34,347 bases of DNA from Deltaproteobacteria bacterium (GTDB taxonomy: Bacteria > Desulfobacterota > GWC2-55-46 > UBA9637 > GWC2-42-11): contig JACRNI010000055.1 in assembly GCA_016234925.1 (NCBI GenBank), positions 1 through 34,347 on the forward strand, read 5' to 3'. The position numbers and the translations under genes were made by a program. Below the pieces are notes generated by a model, which saw only the letters and a list, made by a program, of their open reading frames with translations, ran no database searches and was not told the DNA's origin. Within the stretch, counting starts at the first letter, position 1. Every line of letters starts with the position of its first letter. Of the stretch, positions 1 to 7,600 are shown in pieces.

Positions 1-1
1 T

Positions 2-88
2 GATAGATTGACTTCAGATTTAAAGGATGAGGAACTTAAAGGAATTATTGCAGGCATAATTGAAAAGCAAAAAACAATATTAAAATGA
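2..88 (+). CDS. C-terminal fragment of an unidentified protein (truncated by window start)
   Basis: Open frame from base 2 to TGA at 86-88 (DRLTSDLKDEELKGIIAGIIEKQKTILK*), same strand as rsfS; no family recognised. Confidence 0.35.
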   Translation, partial: DRLTSDLKDEELKGIIAGIIEKQKTILK

Positions 89-142
89 CGGCATGGATGA
101 ATATTTACCCGAAAAATGTATTTGGTTTTTATTTTTCGGGAG

Positions 143-275
143 CAAACGCAAGATTTGAGCCAAAGACAGGGAAAAGATGGCTGGACAAAACGGAGCATAC
201 TATTTTAAGTATGTGAGTATTTGGACAGCCAGATTTGACGCAGTATTTGACCAAAGATTGCGTTTGTCAAAAAAT
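143..275. repeat. Palindromic intergenic element with outer inverted repeat (gcaaacgcaa / ttgcgtttgt) and inner hairpin catacta-ttttaa-gtatg
   Basis: Outer arms near 143 and 265-275 are complementary; same architecture as the elements at 5777, 6831 and 15989, though sequence similarity is weak. Confidence 0.45.
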
Positions 276-300
276 GCAACTGCATTTTTTTGGGTTTATA

Positions 301-639
301 ATGAACTCTAAAGAAAAGACGATTTATATAGCAAATCTTGCTGCTGAAAAAAAAGCAGAAGGCATTGTTGCGCTGGATATACAAAAAATATCATCCATTG
401 CCGATTATATTATTATATGCACCGGCACATCTGACAGGCATGTTCAGGCAATTGCAGAGTCTATTGAGCAGGGATTAAAAAAGAAAAAGATTTCCCCTAT
501 AGGCACAGAAGGTATCCGCGACGGCAGATGGGCGCTTATAGATTACGGTGATATTGTAGTCCATATATTTTATGAACCTGTAAGGGATTTTTACAATCTG
601 GAAGGACTCTGGGCAGAAGCGCCCAGATTAACAATATAA
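301..639 (+). CDS. rsfS: Ribosomal silencing factor RsfS
   Basis: RsfS/Iojap-like: IADYIIICTGTSDRHVQAIAESIEQ...GTEGIRDGRWALIDYGDIVVHIF. Start taken at ATG 301; the ORF extension upstream lies in repeat DNA. Confidence 0.93.
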   Translation: MNSKEKTIYIANLAAEKKAEGIVALDIQKISSIADYIIICTGTSDRHVQAIAESIEQGLKKKKISPIGTEGIRDGRWALIDYGDIVVHIFYEPVRDFYNLEGLWAEAPRLTI

Positions 640-640
640 A

Positions 641-1975
641 ATGATGGCAAGATTAAGATTATTAATATTAATAATTGTTTTAAGTATTTTTATCTATCTC
701 TATTCATTAAATCCTCATCAAGTATCATTCTATTTGACAAAGGATAGATATGCGGACTTGCCGCTTGTCCTGCTGTTATTCATTTCGTTTTTTCTAGGGA
801 TGCTGCTGGCGCTCATTAGTTTTGTTTTAACGGGTGTAAATAAGATTATTTATGAATGGAGAGAGAGGCAGACAGCAAAGAGGTCAATTGATGCAAAAAA
901 ACTATACAGCGAAGCCGTAGAGAATATATTCAAGGGTGATATTGCAAAGGCGCAAAACCTTTTGAAAAAATCTTTAATAAAAGATCCGCAGCATATAGAC
1001 TCATGTTTAAAACTTGCTGAAATATATTTAAAGGATGGAAAAACAGAGGCGGCAAGGGATGCGCTGGGAAAGGGGCTCTCGGCATCTCCTTCAAATCCTG
1101 AAATAATTTTTAAACTGATTGATGTTTGTGCTGCTGCAAATGATAGGGACAAGACGTATGTATTGTTAAATAACTATCTTGAGAAAGAGCCGTCAAGTTT
1201 ATATGCGCTTCAAAAAATCAGGGGATTGCTTGCGGCAGACGAACAGTGGCATGAGTCAATAGGGCATCAGAAAAAGGTTGTCGCAATTATAAAATCAGGC
1301 ATTTCATCTGAAGCAGCGGGTGAAGCATCAAGCAATAAATTAAAGGAAGAGATAATCCTTCTTTCAGGCAGCAGATATGAGGCGGCAAAGGTTTTTTGCA
1401 AGGAAGAAAAATGGTCCAGCGCCTTGGAGCAGATTGAGGATATTTTAAAGATTGATAATAGTTTTGTGCCAGCGCATATTTTAATGGGAAATATTTTTTA
1501 CAAGCAGGGCAAACCTTCATCTGCTGTAAAGGTTTGGGAAAGGGCGTATAGAAAATACCGCCATATCGCCTTGTTTATGCAACTGGAGGAATTATACTTA
1601 AAGGAATCCCTCCCGTCCAAGATTATAAGATTGTACAAAAGGACTATAGATTTTCATCCTGATGATAAGAGATTAAGACTCTTTCTCGCAAGGCTTTATT
1701 TAAGACTTGAGATGATAGATGAGGCCATAAAAGAATTGGAAGGACTTTCAATGGAAGGCGAGAATTCTAGGTATCAAAATCTTCTCATTGCAGAGGCTTA
1801 TACACGGCGGGGCAGGTTTGATAAGGCTGCAGCAGCATTTAAAAATGCTATTGGGGCAAAGGATGCTGTTGCGCCTTTATTTGAATGCCGAAACTGCAAT
1901 CACTGTATAAATGAATGGAAATGCCGCTGTCCGCAATGCGGCAAATATAATACATTGGATTTCAACCCAATATGA
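641..1975 (+). CDS. LapA-domain + TPR + C-terminal zinc-ribbon protein (LapA/LapB-like fusion)
   Basis: N-term two-TM segment with NPHQVSFYL (LapA/DUF1049-like), central TPR-like repeats, C-term FECRNCNHCINEWKCRCPQCGKY rubredoxin-like ribbon as in LapB. Confidence 0.8.
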   Translation: MMARLRLLILIIVLSIFIYLYSLNPHQVSFYLTKDRYADLPLVLLLFISFFLGMLLALISFVLTGVNKIIYEWRERQTAKRSIDAKKLYSEAVENIFKGDIAKAQNLLKKSLIKDPQHIDSCLKLAEIYLKDGKTEAARDALGKGLSASPSNPEIIFKLIDVCAAANDRDKTYVLLNNYLEKEPSSLYALQKIRGLLAADEQWHESIGHQKKVVAIIKSGISSEAAGEASSNKLKEEIILLSGSRYEAAKVFCKEEKWSSALEQIEDILKIDNSFVPAHILMGNIFYKQGKPSSAVKVWERAYRKYRHIALFMQLEELYLKESLPSKIIRLYKRTIDFHPDDKRLRLFLARLYLRLEMIDEAIKELEGLSMEGENSRYQNLLIAEAYTRRGRFDKAAAAFKNAIGAKDAVAPLFECRNCNHCINEWKCRCPQCGKYNTLDFNPI

Positions 1976-3519
1976 CAGTAAAACCTTTAATACTTATCAT
2001 CCTTGACGGCTGGGGCATAAATCCAAGAAAAGAAGGCAATGCCCAGCATTTTGCCAATATGCCGAATATCAATGGTCTTTACAAAGAATATCCATGGACA
2101 AAACTTGAATGTTCAGGCATTGCAGTCGGACTTCCAGAGGGACAGATGGGAAATTCCGAGGTGGGGCATCTCACAATAGGCTCTGGAAGGGTGATTTATC
2201 AGGAACTGACAAGGATAAACAACGAAATAAAAACCGGCGAGTTCTTTAAAAACCCTGCAATTCAGCATGCCTTTGACAATCTTAAAAAAAGCGGCAAAGA
2301 TCTTCATTTGTTTGGCCTTGTTTCAGACGGCGGCGTGCATAGTCATATTGAGCATTTATTTGCGCTCATTGATATGGCTGACAAACAAGGTTTGAAAAAT
2401 GTCTTTATACATGCGTTTCTAGACGGAAGGGATACTGCCCCGTCCAGCGGAAAATCTTATATAGAAAAATTGCAGAAATATCTTAATAAAACTGGATTTG
2501 GAAAAATAGCAACAATCTCAGGCCGCTACTATGCAATGGACAGGGACAATAGGTGGCAGAGGATTGAAAAGGCATATAATGCAATAAGATTTGGCCATGG
2601 TAGGACTGCATTAGAGCCTGTGTCAGCAGTAGATAATGCTTACAAATTGAGTGAAACAGATGAATTTGTTATCCCTACTGTAATAACAAACAATAATAAA
2701 CCTATTGCAGCAGTAAATAACGGCGACGCTGTCCTATTTTTTAATTTTAGGGCAGACAGGGCGCGGGAAATAACAAGGGCATTTACTCAAGATGACTTTG
2801 ATTTTTTTGACAGGGGTTCAAAACCAGAATTGTCAACATTCCTTTGTTTAACAGAATACGATTGCAGTTTTAATCTGCCTGTCGCATTTCCGCCGCAGAA
2901 CCTCAAAAACATCATCGGCGAGGTCATTAGTGATGCAGGTTTAAAGCAGATGCGGATTGCTGAAACAGAAAAATATGCGCATGTAACATTCTTTTTAAAT
3001 GGAGGCATTGAAAAGCCGTTTAATGGCGAGGACAGGATGCTTATCCCGTCTCCAAAGGATGTCCCGACATACGATAAAAAACCGGAGATGAGCGCTTTTT
3101 CCATAACAGATGAGGTTATAAAACATATAGACGGCGATTATAAGTTTATACTTGTGAATTTTGCAAACGGCGATATGGTCGGGCATACCGGTATAATGGA
3201 TGCTGCAATAAAGGCATGCGGCGCAGTTGACGAGTGTCTCGGCAGGATTGTATTTAAAGCACGAGAAAATAACTGGGTAACAATAATAACATCAGACCAC
3301 GGCAATGTTGAACAGATGATTGATTATGAAACAAATTCACCCCATACAGCGCATACTTTAAACCCAGTTCCGTTTATTCTTATTGATGATAGCAAAAAAA
3401 ACATATCTCTCAATAAAGGCGGTCTATCAGACATTGCGCCGACAATACTTAAACTCATGGGCATAAACAAGCCTGATGAAATGACAGGGAATTGCTTAAT
3501 AAAATCAAATAGTTTTTGA
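1972..3519 (+). CDS. gpmI: 2,3-bisphosphoglycerate-independent phosphoglycerate mutase
   Basis: LIILDGWGIN, GNSEVGHLTIGSGRVIYQEL, HSHIEHLFAL, TSDHGNVEQM motifs; 4-bp ATGA overlap with upstream gene. Confidence 0.96.
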   Translation: MTVKPLILIILDGWGINPRKEGNAQHFANMPNINGLYKEYPWTKLECSGIAVGLPEGQMGNSEVGHLTIGSGRVIYQELTRINNEIKTGEFFKNPAIQHAFDNLKKSGKDLHLFGLVSDGGVHSHIEHLFALIDMADKQGLKNVFIHAFLDGRDTAPSSGKSYIEKLQKYLNKTGFGKIATISGRYYAMDRDNRWQRIEKAYNAIRFGHGRTALEPVSAVDNAYKLSETDEFVIPTVITNNNKPIAAVNNGDAVLFFNFRADRAREITRAFTQDDFDFFDRGSKPELSTFLCLTEYDCSFNLPVAFPPQNLKNIIGEVISDAGLKQMRIAETEKYAHVTFFLNGGIEKPFNGEDRMLIPSPKDVPTYDKKPEMSAFSITDEVIKHIDGDYKFILVNFANGDMVGHTGIMDAAIKACGAVDECLGRIVFKARENNWVTIITSDHGNVEQMIDYETNSPHTAHTLNPVPFILIDDSKKNISLNKGGLSDIAPTILKLMGINKPDEMTGNCLIKSNSF

Positions 3520-3542
3520 TAAATATTATGATGTTGCATTAT

Positions 3543-3703
3543 GCATTAACAGGTTGTTTTTCAACAACCTGTTAATGCAATCCATGGATGGATTGCCAAA
3601 TTGCGAGATTTAAAAAATTGAGCAATTTGCAAGGCTTGGACGAATTTACTTCGTCCAAGCCGCAGTTGAAAAAGCCATGGATGGACTTTTTCAACATCCT
3701 GTT
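3543..3703. repeat. Intergenic array of consecutive hairpins
   Basis: Stems: 3543-3556/3565-3578 (14 bp), 3577-3584/3589-3596 (8 bp), 3598-3604/3622-3628 (7 bp), 3633-3644/3650-3661 (12 bp), 3665-3674/3686-3695 (10 bp). Confidence 0.75.
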
Positions 3704-3715
3704 AGACATAAGAAT

Positions 3716-3874
3716 ATGGCAAATATAATTGCAATGATAATAGGCGGAGTTGCTGGATATTTGCCTCATCTCATTTTTGGTTCGCGAATGTCTTTTTTTA
3801 CTGATTTTATGGCGGGCTCAATAGTTGGGGGCGCGGCATATGTTTATGCTGTGTATAAGATTAAAAATATGTGA
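3716..3874 (+). CDS. Small hydrophobic membrane protein, unknown function
   Basis: MANIIAMIIGGVAGYLPHLIFGSRMSFFTDFMAGSIVGGAAYVYAVYKIKNM; start moved to the internal ATG because the upstream part overlaps the hairpin array. Confidence 0.45.
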   Translation: MANIIAMIIGGVAGYLPHLIFGSRMSFFTDFMAGSIVGGAAYVYAVYKIKNM

Positions 3875-3879
3875 TCCGT

Positions 3880-4045
3880 AAAATAGCGATAGAAGGTTGT
3901 CATTGCGAGGCGAAGCCGAAGCAATCTCGTTTGTCGCTCGGGATAAACTCCACAATCCCAAGCCTTTGTGATGAGATTGCCACGAACCCTTCAGGTTCTC
4001 GCAATGACAGGCATATTAAGGCTTTTATGTTTCTATCGCTATTTT
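3880..4045. repeat. Nested palindromic repeat element with 15-bp perfect terminal inverted repeats
   Basis: AAAATAGCGATAGAA (3880-3894) / TTCTATCGCTATTTT (4031-4045); inner tgtcattgcgag...ctcgcaatgaca arms. Confidence 0.75.
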
Positions 4046-4121
4046 TCCAGAATTAAACCTAGACTTTTAAAATATAATAGGGTATAGTATAGTTTTTGTT
4101 TTAAAGTTTTAAATTAAAGAT

Positions 4122-4240
4122 ATGGAGATACTATGAAAGATTATACCGATTATAAAGGCTGATTACACAGATTAAGGCAAAATAGTAGTTTTTAATCTGT
4201 GTAATCGTTTTTTTTAAAAATCTGTGTAATCAATTTCTTC
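4122..4240 (+). repeat. GATTACA-type interspersed repeat, copy 1 (upstream of rpoD)
   Basis: ggagatactatgaaagattataccgattataaaggctgattacacagattaaggcaaaatagtagtttttaatctgtgtaatcg...aatctgtgtaatcaatttcttc; other copies at 19222 and 33241. Confidence 0.85.
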
Positions 4241-4255
4241 ATGGGAGGTTAAACC

Positions 4256-5776
4256 TTGGCAAAGGCAAAGGCGAAAGAAGTTTCAGCAAATAGCGCTGAC
4301 CTTCAAAAATTGATAGATACAGGCAAGGAACGGGGATTTCTTACCTATGACGAAATAAATGATGCGCTGCCTCAAGAAGGTTTTTCTGTTGAGGACATGG
4401 ATAATTTTTTAGAAAGTCTCGGCGAAATGGGTGTGGATGTGGTTGATACAGTAGAAGGCGTCAGGCCTACAGAAGAGGCGGAGGTTCCAGAAGAAAAAGA
4501 AGAAACATGGAAGGCGGAACGCGTTGACGACCCTGTCAAGATATACATGAGGGAGATGGGCTCTGTATCACTTCTTAAAAGAGAGGAGGAGGTAGTTTTT
4601 GCAAAGGCAATTGAAGAGGGCAGGACAGAGTTAAAGAGGCTTATATTGAATACTACTATAGCGGCCAGAGAGGTTGTAAGAATTGCTGACAGGGTAAAGA
4701 GTGAGAAGTCGTCTCTAAGGGAACTGACTGAAGAGGTTGAAGACATTAACCAGTATGATGAAGGTTATGTTGAAGATATGCTTGCAACAGTTGAAAAGGT
4801 CAAAAGGAGAAAGAGGGAAGGCGCATATAAACTGCTCAAAGAAATGCCGCTCAGTCCTACCCTGATAGACCGCATTATAAAAAGGATAACAAGGATTGAA
4901 AGATTTGTGGCAAGAGAAGAGCGGAAAAGGGGGGTAAGAAAGGCTGAAAGGGCAAAAAAGAGGATAAGAAAGATACTCAGGAAACTTGAGATAAAGAGGG
5001 ATGAATTAAAAACGCTTTCCATTGAGGTTGCAAGACTTGACCGCGAGGTGAGAAAGGCAAAAAAAGAACTTGTTGAGGCGAACTTAAGGCTTGTTGTGAG
5101 CATTGCAAAGCGGTATGTGAACCTTGGCCTAAAGTTTTCTGATTTAATTCAGGAAGGCAATATCGGGCTGATGAAGGCAGTTGATAAATTTGACTATAAA
5201 AAAGGTTTTAAATTTTCAACATATGCCACATGGTGGATAAGGCAGGCGATTACCCGCGCAATTGCAGACCACGGCAGGACAATCAGGATACCTGTTCATA
5301 TGATAGAGACCATAAACAGGCTATTGCAGACATCCCGCCAATTATTAAAGGAACTTGGCAGAGAGCCGTATCCGGACGAAATCGCAGAGAGGATGGACCT
5401 GCCTGTTTCAAAGGTCAGGAGAATTTTAAGACTGATGAAGCAGACATTGTCGCTGGAAACGCCGATTGGCGACGATGAGGAGAGTTCGCTCGGAGATTTT
5501 ATAGCAGACGACAAATCGCCTTCCCCTGCTGACGCTGTAATTGAAAGCGACCTTTCAGAGCAGACCAAGAAGGTTCTTTCCACGCTTACGCAAAGGGAAG
5601 AAAAGGTCTTGAGGATGCGCTTCGGCATAGGGGAAAGGCAGGACTATACGCTGGAAGAGGTTGGGAAGGTATTGGGTGTTACAAGAGAAAGGATCCGCCA
5701 GATAGAGGCAAAGGCTATAAGAAGGCTACGCCATCCAAGCAGGGTAAAGATACTTAAAGGTTTCAGCGAAGAATGA
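4256..5776 (+). CDS. rpoD: RNA polymerase primary sigma factor (sigma-70)
   Basis: [93 protein letters not shown]...[35 protein letters not shown] start after GGGAGG. Confidence 0.97.
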   Translation: MAKAKAKEVSANSADLQKLIDTGKERGFLTYDEINDALPQEGFSVEDMDNFLESLGEMGVDVVDTVEGVRPTEEAEVPEEKEETWKAERVDDPVKIYMREMGSVSLLKREEEVVFAKAIEEGRTELKRLILNTTIAAREVVRIADRVKSEKSSLRELTEEVEDINQYDEGYVEDMLATVEKVKRRKREGAYKLLKEMPLSPTLIDRIIKRITRIERFVAREERKRGVRKAERAKKRIRKILRKLEIKRDELKTLSIEVARLDREVRKAKKELVEANLRLVVSIAKRYVNLGLKFSDLIQEGNIGLMKAVDKFDYKKGFKFSTYATWWIRQAITRAIADHGRTIRIPVHMIETINRLLQTSRQLLKELGREPYPDEIAERMDLPVSKVRRILRLMKQTLSLETPIGDDEESSLGDFIADDKSPSPADAVIESDLSEQTKKVLSTLTQREEKVLRMRFGIGERQDYTLEEVGKVLGVTRERIRQIEAKAIRRLRHPSRVKILKGFSEE

Positions 5777-5900
5777 TACGAACGCAATAAATGTCTTTAT
5801 ACTGTGTTGGACTCCTCGTAAAATCCTCAACATACTACAAAAGTATGTCTGCGGTTTTCCTCGTCGTCCGCCTTGTCTAAAGCCATTTCTTCCGTTCATA
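5777..5900. repeat. About 124-bp palindromic element, copy A, starting directly after the rpoD stop
   Basis: TACGAACGCAATAAATG ... CATTTCTTCCGTTCATA imperfect arms; interior nearly identical to the copy at 6831-6954. Confidence 0.85.
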
Positions 5901-5999
5901 TATGGCTGAAGGTTTAAAAAGTTTTTCACCTATGCCATCGTATGGTGTCAATTTATTTAATCCCGTTTGTATTAACAGCAGACTGGAAAATAGGAACTT

Positions 6000-6830
6000 A
6001 TGAAAAAACCAATCGGCATATTTGATTCAGGCATAGGCGGGCTAACTGTTTTAAAGGAGATAATGAGGGTATTGCCGCAGGAGGATACTATATATCTTGG
6101 GGATACTGCAAGGGTTCCTTATGGCGCAAAGTCTCCTGACACTGTAGTCCGCTATTCTTTAGAAAATGCAAGATTTCTTTTGAAATTTGACATAAAGGCG
6201 CTTGTGGTTGCATGCAACACAGCATCTGCATATGCGCTTTCAAGGCTTTCAGCAGAGATACCTGTTCCTGTTATAGGCGTGATAATGCCGGGCGCAAAAA
6301 AGGCGGTGTCTGTCACAAAAAATAAAAAAATCGGCGTAATCGGAACTGACGGCACAATAAAAAGCAGGATATATCTAAATACAATAAAGACAATAGCCCC
6401 GGATGCGTCTGTATTCAGCAAGGCATGCCCTTTATTCGTCCCCCTTGCTGAAGAGGGATGGATAGATAATGATGTCGCTTTCTTGACAGCGGATAAATAT
6501 TTGTCAGAACTTAAAGACCAAGGCATAGACACATTAGTTTTAGGCTGCACGCACTATCCGATTTTAAAAGATATAATCAGCCGTGTTATTGGCAGCAGTG
6601 TAACGCTTATAGACTCCGGACAGGAGACAGCGCTGGAGGCGGCAAAGGTATTGCAGGATAAAAACATTTTAAACGCAAACCCGCAGGCACAGCCTTTCCG
6701 TAAATTTTTCGTTACAGATTCCCCTGAAAGGTTTATTCAGGTTGGAGAACTCTTTCTCGGCACAAGTTTTAACAACAATGTTGACAAGGTGGATGTAATG
6801 CAATATACGCTCTTAAATCTTGCAAGTTAA
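6000..6830 (+). CDS. murI: Glutamate racemase
   Basis: PIGIFDSGIGGLTVLKEIMRVLP, YLGDTARVPYG, VVACNTASA, LVLGCTHYPIL. Confidence 0.96.
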   Translation: MKKPIGIFDSGIGGLTVLKEIMRVLPQEDTIYLGDTARVPYGAKSPDTVVRYSLENARFLLKFDIKALVVACNTASAYALSRLSAEIPVPVIGVIMPGAKKAVSVTKNKKIGVIGTDGTIKSRIYLNTIKTIAPDASVFSKACPLFVPLAEEGWIDNDVAFLTADKYLSELKDQGIDTLVLGCTHYPILKDIISRVIGSSVTLIDSGQETALEAAKVLQDKNILNANPQAQPFRKFFVTDSPERFIQVGELFLGTSFNNNVDKVDVMQYTLLNLAS

Positions 6831-6954
6831 TACGAAAGCAATAAATGTCTTTATACTGTGTTGGACTCCTCGGAAAATCCTCAACATACTATAAAAGTAT
6901 GCCTGCGGTTTTCCTCGTCGTCCGCCTTGTCTAAAGCCATTTATTGCTTTCGTA
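6831..6954. repeat. About 124-bp palindromic element, copy B, starting directly after the murI stop
   Basis: 17-bp perfect terminal inverted repeats TACGAAAGCAATAAATG (6831-6847) / CATTTATTGCTTTCGTA (6938-6954); inner hairpin catac-tataaaa-gtatg. Confidence 0.9.
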
Positions 6955-7012
6955 TGTTGTCAATAGATTATTTAATGCGCTTGTATTGATTTGCAGCCTT
7001 TCGGACACAACA

Positions 7013-7582
7013 ATGCCAAAGAAACAAAATAAATCCCCAAAACCTAAAAAGAAAAACAACGGAAGGTGGACGTCAATAATCATTATAGCGGTATTGACAA
7101 TGATTATTGGGATATATCTGCTTGCAAAATACAGCGAAAAAATCCCTGTTACGATTGTTCCGCAAAAAGCAAAGACAAGGACAGTGTCTTTATATTTTTC
7201 TGATGACAAAAATATGAAGCTCAATATAGAAAAAAGGGATATTAAAAAAGGCGCTGTTGCAGATGAGATAAAAGAGGTTGTAGCAGGACTTATAAAAGGG
7301 CCTTCTGAAAAATTGACACCTACCGTGCCGGAAGACGCAAAACTCTTAAATGCAGCAATTAAGCAAGGTACAGCATTTCTTGATTTCAGTCCTGAAATTT
7401 CATCAAAACATCCGGGCGGAAGTTCTGCTGAAATCCAGACCATATATTCAATAGTCAATACCATTACATCTAATTTTCCTGAAATAAAAAATGTGCAGAT
7501 ACTTATAAACGGCAAAAAGGAAAAAACCCTTGCAGGGCATATTGATATAAGTTTTCCAATTGCAGCAGATAAGACAAAATGA
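7013..7582 (+). CDS. GerMN-domain membrane-anchored protein
   Basis: N-terminal TM then LYFSDDKNMKL...IKEVVAGLIKGPSE...LLNAAIKQGTAFLDFSPEI...IQTIYSIVNTI...VQILINGKK, GerM-like. Start at internal ATG 7013. Confidence 0.75.
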   Translation: MPKKQNKSPKPKKKNNGRWTSIIIIAVLTMIIGIYLLAKYSEKIPVTIVPQKAKTRTVSLYFSDDKNMKLNIEKRDIKKGAVADEIKEVVAGLIKGPSEKLTPTVPEDAKLLNAAIKQGTAFLDFSPEISSKHPGGSSAEIQTIYSIVNTITSNFPEIKNVQILINGKKEKTLAGHIDISFPIAADKTK

Positions 7583-7600
7583 CAGAAGGGGTATTTTCAG

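Noticed and set aside
3871-4056. 61-aa ORF MIRKIAIEGCHCEAKPKQSRLSL...
   Set aside because: Lies almost entirely within the nested palindromic repeat 3880-4045; the peptide is the usual translation of a TGTCATTGCGAG-type repeat.
4073-4078. tataat -10-like box upstream of rpoD
   Set aside because: No convincing -35 at proper spacing, and the region is AT-rich; not supportable as a promoter.
4372-5103. Antisense ORFs over rpoD, and similar ones over gpmI, metH, ilvD, ilvB, purB and others
   Set aside because: Opposite strand of confidently assigned genes; low-complexity Ser/Ile/Leu-rich translations with no recognisable family.
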